DNA from: Streptomyces panaciradicis | Lineage (GTDB): Bacteria; Actinomycetota; Actinomycetes; Streptomycetales; Streptomycetaceae | Length of the DNA stretch: 64,000 nucleotides | Direction of reading: 5' to 3' | NCBI RefSeq assembly: GCF_023516615.1 | Contig: NZ_JAMGBF010000098.1 | Span: 1-64,000 of the forward strand | In this document: positions 1 to 7,668 of the stretch, in pieces | Layout of the letters: each line of letters begins with the position of its first letter | Position numbering within the stretch: position 1 is the stretch's first letter | Position numbers and translations under genes: made by a program | Notes under the pieces: generated by a model | What the model was told of the DNA's origin: nothing | The model's input: the letters and a program-made list of their open reading frames with translations, nothing else | The model's database searches: none

Positions 1-70
1 CCGCCGCAACCGCGCACTCGCGGCCGCCGAGGGCGCGACGGAGCGAGCCGACTCGGTCTCCGTGCGATAG
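1..70 (+). CDS. C-terminal end of an upstream gene (partial)
   Basis: Reading from base 2, an open frame of 22 codons ends in TAG at 68-70. The residues are a basic/alanine-rich tail (RRNRALAAAEGATERADSVSVR without its beginning), with G/C-rich third positions as expected for a streptomycete coding end. The body of the gene lies to the left of the window, so the product cannot be named. It may be chance, because only 70 bases are visible. Confidence 0.35.
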   Translation, partial: RRNRALAAAEGATERADSVSVR

Positions 71-228
71 CACTGCCTGATCGGCTCCGTAATGTTCGCC
101 TGCTGAGCCGAATGTTTCGACCGGTCGAGAGGTGACGGGCGGGGTTCGCCGCCCGAACCATACCGGGCCTGAGTCCCCCGCTGCCGCCGCTGTGCGACGT
201 CGCGCGCAGATTCACCGCGTACAAGGGG

Positions 229-258
229 TTGCCACCGTTTGGGAGCTGTCTCTAGGGT
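229..258 (+). promoter_or_regulatory. Promoter of the xylo-oligosaccharide transport operon
   Basis: TTGCCA at 229-234 and TAGGGT at 253-258 are separated by 18 bases, a good match to the principal sigma (HrdB) pattern of Streptomyces. Transcription would start near 265, leaving a leader of about 85 bases before the ATG at 351. The two repressor boxes lie immediately downstream, the usual place for LacI-family repression. Confidence 0.6.
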
Positions 259-268
259 GCGGCAACAG

Positions 269-300
269 CGAAGCTTTCTGGATCATCTCCGAAACTTTCG
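269..300. promoter_or_regulatory. Two xylanase-type operator boxes (CGAAACTTTCG)
   Basis: A perfect box CGAAACTTTCG is at 290-300 and a near copy CGAAGCTTTCT at 269-279. Their starts are 21 bases apart, two helical turns. The motif equals the inverted repeat described in front of streptomycete xylanase genes and resembles the sites bound by the LacI-family regulator BxlR. Lying just downstream of the predicted promoter and in front of a sugar ABC operon that ends in a xylanase gene, it is most likely the binding site of the LacI protein encoded at 4649-5716. Confidence 0.65.
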
Positions 301-350
301 GTCCTAGTGGACGGTCGTGGACGCGCCGTCCCTACCCCAAGGAGCACACA

Positions 351-1646
351 ATGGGCGACCGGGCACTGTCCCGCCGCGGGTTCCTGGCGGCCTCCGCCGC
401 GGCCGGTCTGGGCATGACGGCTCTGAGCGCATGCGGCGGCGACTCGGACGGAGGGTCGGCCGACGGGAAGACCACCATCGAGTGGTGGAACATCTCCACC
501 ACCGAGCCCACCAAGACGGTCTGGGCGGGTCTGGCCAAGAAGTTCGAGGCGCAGAACCCCAAGGTCAAGGTGAAGATCGTCCAGATGGAGAACGACGCCT
601 ACAAGTCGAAGATGACGGCGCTGACCGCCTCCGGGAAGCTCCCGGACATCTTCCACACCTGGGGCGGCGGTGTGCTCCAGCAGCAGGTGGACGCCGGGCT
701 CGTAGAGGACCTCACCGACCGGACCAAGCCGTGGGCCGACGGCATGCTGTCCGTCGCGAAGCAGGCGTACATCCTGGACAACAAGACGTACGGCATACCG
801 TTCGACATCGGCATGATCGGCTTCTGGTACAACAAGGCGCTCTTCAAGCAGGCCGGCATCGCCGCCCCGCCCACCACCTGGAGCGGCTTCCTCGACGCCG
901 TCAAGAAGCTCAAGGCGAAGAACATCACGCCCATCGCCCTGGCCGGCAAGGAGAAGTGGCCCGGCATGTACTACTGGGCCTACCTCGCGATGCGCACGGC
1001 CGGCATCGACGCGCTGAAGAAGGCCAACGACGACAAGGACTTCACCGCGCCCGGACTCGTCCAGGCCGGCCGGCACCTCCAGGACCTGGTCAAACTCCAG
1101 CCGTTCCAGAAGGGGTTCCTCGGCGCCGCGTACTCCACGCCCACCGGCCAGGCGGCCACCATGGGCAACGGCAAGGCGGCCATGGAACTCATGGGCCAGT
1201 GGGCCCCGGTCGTCGAGGCCGACTCCGGCAAGGGCCTCGGCTCGAACCTCGGCTTCTTCCCCTTCCCCGCGGTCGAGGGCGGAAAGGGCGCCATCACCGA
1301 GGTCTTCGGCGGTGGCGGCGGACACGCCCTGCGCAAGGGCGCCCCGCAGGCGGCCGTCGACTTCCTGAAGTTCTTCGCCTCCGAGGCCACCGACCTGGTG
1401 CTGGTGAAGAAGACCAACACCCTCCCCGTCGTCCCCGGCGCCGAGAAGGGTCTCTCCGACCCCAACACCAAGGCCGTACAAGCCCAGTTGAAGGCGGCCA
1501 CCGGCTTCCAGCTCTACCTCGACCAGGCCTACGCCCCCGCCGTCGGCCAGGAGGTCAACGACAGCGTCGCGGCACTGATATCCGGCTCCAAGTCGCCCGA
1601 GCAGGTCACGCAGTCGATCTCCAAGACCGCGAAGGAAGAGCAGTAA
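351..1646 (+). CDS. ABC transporter sugar-binding lipoprotein, BxlE-like
   Basis: A 431-residue extracellular solute-binding protein (SBP_bac_1 family) that would capture an oligosaccharide outside the cell and deliver it to the two permeases encoded next. The N-terminus carries a twin-arginine-like stretch (SRRGFLAA) and a lipobox ending in LSAC, so it should be a lipoprotein. The ATG at 351 was chosen over upstream starts because it begins directly at the export signal and has GGAG 9 bases before it (342-345). The operator boxes and the downstream GH10 xylanase suggest xylobiose or xylo-oligosaccharides as ligand; this is inference from context. No ATP-binding subunit is encoded nearby, so the shared streptomycete ATPase MsiK would probably energise the system. 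Confidence 0.9.
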   Translation: MGDRALSRRGFLAASAAAGLGMTALSACGGDSDGGSADGKTTIEWWNISTTEPTKTVWAGLAKKFEAQNPKVKVKIVQMENDAYKSKMTALTASGKLPDIFHTWGGGVLQQQVDAGLVEDLTDRTKPWADGMLSVAKQAYILDNKTYGIPFDIGMIGFWYNKALFKQAGIAAPPTTWSGFLDAVKKLKAKNITPIALAGKEKWPGMYYWAYLAMRTAGIDALKKANDDKDFTAPGLVQAGRHLQDLVKLQPFQKGFLGAAYSTPTGQAATMGNGKAAMELMGQWAPVVEADSGKGLGSNLGFFPFPAVEGGKGAITEVFGGGGGHALRKGAPQAAVDFLKFFASEATDLVLVKKTNTLPVVPGAEKGLSDPNTKAVQAQLKAATGFQLYLDQAYAPAVGQEVNDSVAALISGSKSPEQVTQSISKTAKEEQ

Positions 1647-1652
1647 CCGGCG

Positions 1653-2651
1653 ATGACCTCCACTTTCCTTCCGGACAAGCGGACGGGGCCGGGCGTCGCC
1701 CTCCCCTCCCCGGCGGCGACGCCGGGGCGGGGGCGGGCGCGCCGGCGCCTGGTGAACTGGCTCACCGCGGTCGGCTTCCAGGTGCCCGCGCTGGTGCTGT
1801 TCATCGGGCTGGTCCTGCTGCCCATGCTGTTCGCGCTGTACGCCGCGTTCTTCCGCTGGGGCGGCTTCGGCATGCCCTCCGACTACATCGGCGGCGACAA
1901 CTTCACCCGCCTCTTCCAGGACGACGTCTTCCTCGGCGACCTGTGGCGCTGCGCCCTCCTGGTCGGGCTCTCGCTGCTGCTGCAACTGCCGTTCGCGCTG
2001 GCCATGGCCGTGGCACTCAACCAGCGGCTGCGCGGCCGGGCCGTCTACCGCATGCTCTTCTTCGCGCCCTACGTCCTGTCGGAGGCCATCACCGGCGTGC
2101 TGTTCAGCATGGTCTTCGCCCCGGACGACGGGCTCGCCGACCATGTCCTGGGCGCCATCGGCCTGGACGGCGTGGGCGGCGAGTGGTTCGCCGACCCCTC
2201 CTACGTCATGGCGACCCTCTTCCTCGTCATGACCTGGAAGTACTTCGGCTTCCACATGATGCTGCTGCTCGCCGGACTCCAGTCGATCCCGGCCGAGTTG
2301 ACGGAAGCGGCGCTGATCGACGGCGCCAACCCCTGGCAGCGCTTCCGCAACGTCACCCTGCCGCTGCTCGCGCCCACGATCCGCATCAGCATCTTCCTGT
2401 CCGTCATCGGGTCCATCCAGCTCTTCGACCTGGTCTGGGTGATCACCCAGGGCGGCCCCGACCATCACTCCGAGACGATGGCCGTGACCATGTTCCAGTA
2501 CGGCTTCAAGCGCTACCAGGTCGGCTACGCCAGCGCGATCAGCGTGGTCATGTTCGGCATCTGCCTCGTCTTCGCCCTCGCCTACCAGCGGTTCGTGCTC
2601 CGGCGCGACCTCGAGGGCGCCACCACGAACATGAGGGGAGACGGCAGGTGA
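1653..2651 (+). CDS. Sugar ABC transporter permease, MalF/UgpA type
   Basis: A 332-residue inner-membrane permease with about six hydrophobic helices and the EAA loop (EAALIDGANPWQRFRNVTLPLL) that contacts the ATPase. It starts six bases after the stop of the binding-protein gene and its TGA overlaps the GTG of the next permease, so the three are one operon. It has the N-terminal proline/arginine-rich extension typical of actinobacterial MalF-type proteins. It forms the membrane channel together with the product of 2648-3469. Substrate assignment (xylo-oligosaccharide) rests on the operator and the neighbouring xylanase. Confidence 0.92.
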   Translation: MTSTFLPDKRTGPGVALPSPAATPGRGRARRRLVNWLTAVGFQVPALVLFIGLVLLPMLFALYAAFFRWGGFGMPSDYIGGDNFTRLFQDDVFLGDLWRCALLVGLSLLLQLPFALAMAVALNQRLRGRAVYRMLFFAPYVLSEAITGVLFSMVFAPDDGLADHVLGAIGLDGVGGEWFADPSYVMATLFLVMTWKYFGFHMMLLLAGLQSIPAELTEAALIDGANPWQRFRNVTLPLLAPTIRISIFLSVIGSIQLFDLVWVITQGGPDHHSETMAVTMFQYGFKRYQVGYASAISVVMFGICLVFALAYQRFVLRRDLEGATTNMRGDGR

Positions 2652-3469
2652 AGACACTGCGCCAACTGCCGCTGCACGTGGTTCTCGTCGTGGTCGGCTC
2701 GGTGATCGTCGTACCGCTGCTGTACGCCGCGCTGTCCGGCTTCAAGTCCACCGACGAGCTCTCCCGCAACCCCTTCGGGCTGCCCGAGCGCTGGCTGACC
2801 GGCAACTACACCGACATCCTCGGCTCCGGCGACTTCTGGCGGCTGCTGGGCAACAGCACGCTCGTGGCGGTCGCGACCTGCGTGCTCGTGGTCGCGGTGT
2901 CCGCGCTCGCAGCGTTCTCCTTCGCCCGGTTCGCCTTCCGCGGCCGGGAGCTGATGTTCACCTTCTTCACGATGGGGCTGATGTTCCCGCCCGCGGTGGC
3001 CGCCCTGCCCCTGTTCCTGCTGCTGCGCTCGCTCGGTCTGCTGGACAACCCGCTCGGCGTGATCCTGCCGCAGGCCGCCTTCGGCCTGCCGATGACGATC
3101 ATCATCCTGCGGGGCTTCTTCCGGCAGATCCCCGGCGAGCTGGAGGAGGCGGCCACGCTCGACGGCTGCAGCGCCTTCGGCTTCTTCTGGCGGGTGCTGC
3201 TGCCGATGGCCCGGCCCGCGCTCGGCACGGTCTCCGTGCTCGCGGTGGTCACCAGCTGGAACAACTACATGCTGCCGCTGCTGGTCTTCACCGACTCCAA
3301 GTGGTGGACGCTGCCGCTCGGCGTGGCGCAGTTCCAGGGCCAGTACTCGGCGGAGTACGCCCGTGTCTTCGCCTACCTCGTCCTGGCGATGGTCCCCGCC
3401 CTCGCCCTCTACTCGGTCGCCGAGCGCCAGCTCGTCGGCGGCCTCACCGCCGGCGCGACGAAGGGATGA
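2648..3469 (+). CDS. Sugar ABC transporter permease, MalG/UgpE type
   Basis: A 273-residue permease, second half of the channel heterodimer. It begins with GTG at 2648 in a GTGA overlap with the previous gene, which fixes the start and implies coupled translation. Six membrane segments and the EAA loop (EEAATLDGCSAFGFFWRVLLPM) are visible. It is followed after about 50 bases by the secreted xylanase gene with its own ribosome-binding site, without a clear terminator between them, so the xylanase is probably part of the same transcript. Confidence 0.92.
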   Translation: MKTLRQLPLHVVLVVVGSVIVVPLLYAALSGFKSTDELSRNPFGLPERWLTGNYTDILGSGDFWRLLGNSTLVAVATCVLVVAVSALAAFSFARFAFRGRELMFTFFTMGLMFPPAVAALPLFLLLRSLGLLDNPLGVILPQAAFGLPMTIIILRGFFRQIPGELEEAATLDGCSAFGFFWRVLLPMARPALGTVSVLAVVTSWNNYMLPLLVFTDSKWWTLPLGVAQFQGQYSAEYARVFAYLVLAMVPALALYSVAERQLVGGLTAGATKG

Positions 3470-3521
3470 CGCGCGCCGCCGGACGTACGGCCCCACACCC
3501 CACCCCGTGAGGAGTCGCACC

Positions 3522-4571
3522 ATGCCCACGACCCGTCTCAGACTCGTCGGCGCCCTCGCCGCCGTCCTGGTCGCCGCCGGTGTCACCACCGGCACCCCCG
3601 CCCAGGCGCACCCGCGGCCCGCCACCCTGGCCGAGCTCGCCCACCGCCACGGCCGCTACTTCGGCAGCGCGACCGACAACCCCGAACTCACCGACACCGC
3701 CTACACCTCCGTGCTGGGCAGCGAGTTCGACATGATCACGCCCGGCAACGGCATGAAGTGGTACGCCACCGAGCCCCAGCAGGGCGTCTTCGACTGGACC
3801 AACGGCGACGAGATCGTCGACCTCGCGCGCGCCGACCACCAGCGGGTGCGCGCCCACACCCTGGTCTGGCACAGCCAGCTGCCGGACTGGCTCACCGGCC
3901 GCGACTGGACGGCGGCCGAGCTCAGGGCCGTACTGAAGAAGCACATCCAGACCGAGGTGCGGCACTACCGCGGCAAGGTCTACTCCTGGGACGTGGTCAA
4001 CGAGGCGTTCAACGAGGACGGCACCTACCGCGACACCCTCTGGTACCGCACGCTCGGCCCCGGTTACATCGCCGACGCCCTGCGCTGGGCCCACCAGGCC
4101 GACCCGCACGCGAAGTTGTACCTCAACGACTACAACATCGAGGCCGTCGGCCCGAAGAGCGACGCCTACTACCGGCTCGCCCAGGAGCTGAAGGCACAGC
4201 GCGTCCCGCTCGACGGCATCGGCCTGCAGGCCCATCTGGCCCTGCAGTACGGCTACCCGACCACCCTGGAGGACAACCTGCGCCGCTTCTCCCGGCTCGG
4301 GCTCGACACCGCGCTCACCGAGGTCGACGTCCGCATGATCCTGCCGGCGACCGACGAGAAGCTGGCCCAGCAGGCCGACTGGTACCGCGACCTGACGGCG
4401 GCCTGCCTCGCGGTGCGGCGATGCGTGGGGATCACGGTGTGGGACTACACCGACAAGTACTCCTGGATCCCGGCGTTCTTCCCCGGGGAGGGCGCCGCGC
4501 TGCCGTACGACGAGCAACTGCGGCCCAAGCCGGCGTACTTCGCGATCCGGCAGGCGCTGGGCGGCGCGTAG
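3522..4571 (+). CDS. Secreted endo-1,4-beta-xylanase, family GH10
   Basis: A 349-residue protein with a signal peptide (about residues 1-29, ending TPAQA) followed by a single GH10 barrel. The acid/base glutamate is E161 in WDVVNEAF and the nucleophile E267 in LTEVDVRM, both intact; the subsite motif TLVWHSQLPDW is also present. It would cut xylan outside the cell into short oligosaccharides that the upstream transporter takes up. There is no carbohydrate-binding module, so it is one of the short single-domain xylanases. The start was chosen at ATG 3522, with GTGAGGAG just upstream. Confidence 0.95.
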   Translation: MPTTRLRLVGALAAVLVAAGVTTGTPAQAHPRPATLAELAHRHGRYFGSATDNPELTDTAYTSVLGSEFDMITPGNGMKWYATEPQQGVFDWTNGDEIVDLARADHQRVRAHTLVWHSQLPDWLTGRDWTAAELRAVLKKHIQTEVRHYRGKVYSWDVVNEAFNEDGTYRDTLWYRTLGPGYIADALRWAHQADPHAKLYLNDYNIEAVGPKSDAYYRLAQELKAQRVPLDGIGLQAHLALQYGYPTTLEDNLRRFSRLGLDTALTEVDVRMILPATDEKLAQQADWYRDLTAACLAVRRCVGITVWDYTDKYSWIPAFFPGEGAALPYDEQLRPKPAYFAIRQALGGA

Positions 4572-4597
4572 CGCCTGCGAGAGGGGTTTCCCGAACG

Positions 4598-4667
4598 CCC
4601 CGGCGGTGCCTTGGGGAGCACCGCCGGGGTCTCGGCACCCCCGGTCAGTCAGGGTGCCGGGGGTGCC
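4598..4667. terminator. Double hairpin between convergent xylanase and lacI genes
   Basis: Two perfect 11-bp stems lie side by side. The first has arms 4598-4608 and 4619-4629 (CCCCGGCGGTG), the second 4634-4644 and 4657-4667 (GGCACCCCCGG). They sit between the stop of the xylanase and the end of the convergent lacI gene, so they probably terminate transcription from both sides. The second hairpin includes the last codons of lacI. There is no T-tract, as is usual in Streptomyces. Confidence 0.7.
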
Positions 4668-5716
4668 GTGCTGGACCGCACGACCAGTTCGGTGCCGAGT
4701 TCGACGCGGGGGGAGTCCGGCTGCTCGCCGCGGGCCAGGCGCAGGACCGTGCGGACCGCCAACTTGCCCATGTCGGCGAGCGGTTGCCGGACCGTGGTGA
4801 GGGGCGGCGCCGACCAGCGGACCTCCGGAAGGTCGTCGAAGCCGACCACGCTCAGGTCCTCCGGCACCCGCAGACCCCGCCGGCGCAGTGCCTCGATCGC
4901 GCCCAGGGCCATCTGGTCGCTGGCGGCGAAGAGCGCGGTCGGGGGTTCCGGCAGGGCGAGCAGGGCGTTGCAGCCGGTGAAACCGGACTCGGGGTGGAAG
5001 TCACCGGGGACGACGAGGGAGCCGTCGGGGGCGATGCCGGCGCCTTCCAGGGCGGCGCGATAGCCGTCCAGGCGGGCGCGGGAGCACAGCAGCCGCGGCG
5101 GGCCGGCGATCAGGCCGATCCGGCGGTGGCCGAGGGAGAGCAGGTGCTCGGTGGCCGCCAGGCCGCCCGACCAGTTGGCGGCGCCGATCGTCGGGACGTC
5201 CAGGGCGGGGGAGCCCGCCGGGTCGACGACCACCAGGGGGACGCCCAGGGCGCGCAACTCCTCGTGCAGCAGCGGTTCCAGTGCCGAGGTGACCAGGATG
5301 ACGCCGTCCGAGGCGCGGGCCCGGAGGTTGCGCATCCACTCCCGCGCGTCGCCGGAGCGCCCGTGGATCGCCGACACCACCGTGCCGATCCCCGCGGCGT
5401 GGGCCACCTCCTCCACTCCGCGCAGGATCTCCACCGCCCAGGGGCTGTCGAGGTCGTTGAAGACCAGGTCGAGCAGTGCGGCGCCGCTCCCCGAGGCGTG
5501 GGCGCGCTTGCGGTAACCGTGCCGGAGGAGCAGGTCCTCCACCCGTGCCCGGGTGCGCGGCGAGACGTCGGAGCGGCCGTTGACCACCCGGGAGACGGTC
5601 GGCACCGATACCCCTGCCTGCCGGGCGATCTCCGTGATCGTGACCTTCCCCCGGCTCGCGGGCACCCCCTCGGCACCGGCCTCGTCTGCTGCCAATTCCC
5701 CCACCTCCGTGGACAC
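4649..5716 (-). CDS. LacI-family transcriptional repressor, BxlR-like
   Basis: A 355-residue regulator with an N-terminal LacI helix-turn-helix (about residues 23-75, VTITEIARQAGVSVPTVSRVVNG) and a periplasmic-binding-protein-like sugar domain. The family binds palindromic operators and lets go when a sugar is bound. Its place, convergent with the transporter-xylanase operon, and the CGAAACTTTCG boxes upstream of that operon suggest it is the repressor of the xylan genes. Its own upstream region holds inverted repeats at 5734-5748, so autoregulation is possible. The exact effector (xylobiose or similar) is inference. Confidence 0.88.
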   Translation of the reverse strand: MSTEVGELAADEAGAEGVPASRGKVTITEIARQAGVSVPTVSRVVNGRSDVSPRTRARVEDLLLRHGYRKRAHASGSGAALLDLVFNDLDSPWAVEILRGVEEVAHAAGIGTVVSAIHGRSGDAREWMRNLRARASDGVILVTSALEPLLHEELRALGVPLVVVDPAGSPALDVPTIGAANWSGGLAATEHLLSLGHRRIGLIAGPPRLLCSRARLDGYRAALEGAGIAPDGSLVVPGDFHPESGFTGCNALLALPEPPTALFAASDQMALGAIEALRRRGLRVPEDLSVVGFDDLPEVRWSAPPLTTVRQPLADMGKLAVRTVLRLARGEQPDSPRVELGTELVVRSSTAPPAP

Positions 5717-5733
5717 GTGCCGCGAGACGTCCA

Positions 5734-5748
5734 GAAGTCTTCCGGAAG
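5734..5748. promoter_or_regulatory. Overlapping inverted repeats upstream of lacI
   Basis: GAAG-T-CTTC (5734-5742) overlaps the perfect palindrome CTTCCGGAAG (5739-5748), 18 bases upstream of the lacI start at 5716. The half-site GAAG/CTTC is related to the CGAA-N-TTCG pattern of BxlR-type operators, so it may be an autoregulatory site. No promoter elements could be assigned with confidence. Confidence 0.35.
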
Positions 5749-5858
5749 AGGCTCGCCCGTGGGAAGGGTGATCAACACCGGGTCCGCCCGCGGGACCGCC
5801 CCCATGACCCTCGCAGTTCCGGGTCGCTACGGGGAGTGATCGGTGCCGGACGTGCGTC

Positions 5859-5894
5859 GGGGCCGGCCCGCGGCATGTCTCCGCGACCGGCCCC
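5859..5894 (-). terminator. Hairpin downstream of the DUF5999 gene
   Basis: Arms GGGGCCGG (5859-5866) and CCGGCCCC (5887-5894) form an 8-bp GC stem with a 20-base loop, 45 bases beyond the stop of the leftward gene that ends at 5939. It is a plausible terminator for that gene and separates it from lacI. The rest of 5749-5858 shows nothing recognisable. Confidence 0.45.
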
Positions 5895-5938
5895 TCGAAT
5901 GCGCCGGGCGGCCGGCCGAGGCCCGCCCGGGTGCCGCC

Positions 5939-6145
5939 TCAGGCGGCCGTCATCACCTGGCTGGCGCCCAGCGGGCGGTGCGGGGCGATGATCTGGCCGT
6001 CGGGCAGCAGCTCACCGGTGTCCTCGAAGAGCAGGACGCCGTTGCACAGCAGGCTCCATCCCTGCTCCGGGTGGTGCGCCACGAGTCGGGCGGATTCCCG
6101 GTCGGCGGAGTCTGCTGTTGGGCACGGCGGCTGATGCTGGCACAT
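5939..6145 (-). CDS. Small conserved streptomycete protein, DUF5999 family
   Basis: A 68-residue protein beginning MCQHQPPCP and continuing through the well-conserved stretch LVAHHPEQGWSLLCNGVLLFEDTGELLP. I recognise it as the small DUF5999 family found across Streptomyces; its function is not known. Three cysteines and several histidines near the N-terminus could bind a metal, but this is only suggestive. The ATG at 6145 was chosen because conservation starts there; the 25 upstream codons look like leader sequence. The upstream region is long and contains the tandem GCTCGTACGAGC palindromes. Confidence 0.75.
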   Translation of the reverse strand: MCQHQPPCPTADSADRESARLVAHHPEQGWSLLCNGVLLFEDTGELLPDGQIIAPHRPLGASQVMTAA

Positions 6146-6486
6146 TGGTGGGATCTTTCGCTCTGTCGTGATGTCGGAGATGGCTGTCGAGTCTGTGCTG
6201 CGGCGTGACGCGTTGTCCATGGCCGCCCCCCGTTGGTTTAAGTCGGTCCCGTCCAGTGTTGCCCCACGGAGGTGAATCCGCAGGCATTTCGGCGCACCAC
6301 TTCTTCACAGGTTGATGACGCGTCGCCCGCCCGGACGGTTCAGCCCAACCGCACTGTCCCTTCGGGTGGTTCGCACTGGCCGGATGGGGCTAGTCCATAC
6401 AGGTCGAGCACGTTTTCCGGCTCGTACGAGCAGTTTTTCGCTCGTACGAGCGCATTCGATTCCGGGTGAAGCGCCGCGGAAAACGC
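6146..6486. other. Intergenic region upstream of the DUF5999 gene
   Basis: About 340 bases without a credible gene. It is less GC-rich than its surroundings and would carry the promoter of the leftward DUF5999 gene. The most notable content is the pair of perfect palindromes at 6420-6452, described separately. I could not assign -10/-35 elements confidently. Confidence 0.5.
6420..6452. promoter_or_regulatory. Tandem perfect palindromes GCTCGTACGAGC
   Basis: GCTCGTACGAGC occurs at 6420-6431 and again at 6440-6451; the second copy extends to a 14-bp palindrome at 6439-6452. Starts are exactly 20 bases apart, so two dimers would bind the same DNA face. The spacer is AGTTTTTC. The pair lies beyond the terminator of the 194-residue gene and about 275 bases upstream of the DUF5999 start, so it most likely controls leftward transcription. 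I do not recognise the regulator. Confidence 0.55.
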
Positions 6487-6522
6487 CGAGCCCCGCCGTC
6501 GGTGAATCGACGGCGGGGCTCG
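6487..6522 (-). terminator. Strong hairpin terminator of the 6533-7117 gene
   Basis: A perfect 15-bp stem (arms 6487-6501 and 6508-6522, CGAGCCCCGCCGTCG) with a 6-base loop lies 11 bases beyond the stop of the leftward 194-residue gene. It is one of the strongest hairpins in the window and is a convincing rho-independent-type terminator despite lacking a T-tract. Confidence 0.75.
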
Positions 6523-6532
6523 AGGTGTTTCG

Positions 6533-7117
6533 TCAGGCGATCTGGCCGAGCAGGGGAGCCGGAGTCACCCGATGGGTCAGCACCGGGAGCAGCTCGGCGA
6601 CGCGGTGCGGGCGGTGCGCCGCGATGCCGGGCGGGGCCGGGGCCAGCGGCACGAGCAGGTCCGTGGCCACCGGGTGGCCGGCCGCCCCGTCCGCCGCGCA
6701 GTCGCCGTGCAGCCAGAGGGTGAGCATGTACAGGCTCGGCACCGACAGCAGGCGCGCCTGGTAGGGCTGTTTCATCGTCTCGGCCTGGCGCAGCGCCCGC
6801 TCGGTGGAGGCGATGTAGGGGCCCTCGAAGAAGTGCGAGAAGGCCCAGCCGTCCGGGGTCAGCATGGTCTCGGCCGCGGCCACCGCGCGGTCGCCGCACC
6901 GGATCAGGAACCGCCAGCCGGCCAGCCGGCTGGCGGAGGCGCCCTCGGGGGTGAGCTCGTCCAGGACGTGCACGGGAAGTGGCAGTTCCGGTGTGGCGGG
7001 TCCCTGGGAGCGCAGCAGGGAGGGTGTTCGGGCCTCGCGAACCGCGGTGGGCGAGCCGAGCGCGGTCAGGACGGTACGAAGTGCGGGCGCGGGAGCCGGG
7101 GGGACATGCAACGGCAT
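6533..7117 (-). CDS. Conserved hypothetical protein, 194 residues
   Basis: I recognise no named family. The protein starts with a Pro/Ala-rich tail, followed by a compact domain with LAGWRFLIRCGDRAVAAAETML and a C-terminal proline-rich part with PHRVAELLPVLTH. No signal peptide or membrane segment is visible, so it is probably cytosolic. The ATG at 7117 has GAGAGG about 9 bases upstream and was preferred to the ORF start at 7315, whose extra 66 residues are arginine-rich and look non-coding. It is a single-gene unit ended by a strong hairpin. Confidence 0.7.
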   Translation of the reverse strand: MPLHVPPAPAPALRTVLTALGSPTAVREARTPSLLRSQGPATPELPLPVHVLDELTPEGASASRLAGWRFLIRCGDRAVAAAETMLTPDGWAFSHFFEGPYIASTERALRQAETMKQPYQARLLSVPSLYMLTLWLHGDCAADGAAGHPVATDLLVPLAPAPPGIAAHRPHRVAELLPVLTHRVTPAPLLGQIA

Positions 7118-7668
7118 GGTGGGTCGCCTCTCATTCGACAGGCACGGTGGCGCGAGGGCGGGGGGCGGACGGCGCTGTCTGCTCACGAGGCGAGAGAGAC
7201 GGGGCGGAATCCGGGTACGCGGGATGTGGATGAGACCTGTCGCGCGTCGCCTGACGGCAGGTCTCGAAGACCGGGGGCGCCGACCCTCTGCCTGTTCGCG
7301 GAGTTTATACGACATGTGTTCAGACGGTGTTTCGTCTAGCCGATTCCGGAGTACCCGGCAAGGGCCAATCCGGTCGGCGAGACGCGGGAATCACCCCGAT
7401 TTCGCTCGGCTCGGAGGCGGTGACCTCGGAAAATGCCGGGGGCGCGGTCGGCCAATTCTCGTCGGCGTTTTTCACGAGTTCGTCGCGTACATGAAACTGC
7501 GTCGTGCCGCATGCCCGGTGAATGTGCCCGCGGTCACATGTGACCAGAGTAGCGCGCGACCCGCCCACGCGGGGACGTTACCGATCGCCGACGCTGGGCA
7601 TTATCCCACGTGACCCGACACCGGCGGCCGGGATCCAAGACGCCGCCCGATCGAGGAGGGACGCTCCG
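7118..7668. other. Divergent intergenic region with palindrome at 7532-7545
   Basis: 551 bases between two divergent genes, with no credible gene inside. It holds an inverted repeat AGACG/CGTCT (7322-7337) and a perfect 14-bp palindrome GGTCACATGTGACC (7532-7545). The latter is about 125 bases upstream of the glutamate-cysteine-ligase-like gene. Base composition is less extreme than in neighbouring genes. Promoters for both flanking genes must lie here, but I could not place them reliably. Confidence 0.5.
7532..7545. promoter_or_regulatory. Perfect palindrome GGTCACATGTGACC
   Basis: A 14-bp perfect palindrome upstream of the rightward gene at 7669. The core GTCACATGTGAC could be an operator of a dimeric regulator; I cannot name which. 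Nothing else of this symmetry occurs in the same intergenic region. Confidence 0.4.

Noticed and set aside
252..2657. 801-codon leftward frame across the transporter genes
   Set aside because: Long antisense frame of the kind GC-rich genes produce. The rightward frames have family motifs and the expected third-position bias.
6012..6308. 98-codon leftward frame overlapping the DUF5999 gene
   Set aside because: Different frame, no conserved sequence. The overlapping frame encodes the recognisable DUF5999 protein.
6420..6445. Palindrome followed by TTTTT as an intrinsic terminator on the plus strand
   Set aside because: The hairpin would have only 4 bp around a 4-base loop, and no plus-strand gene ends before it. 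An operator pair fits better.
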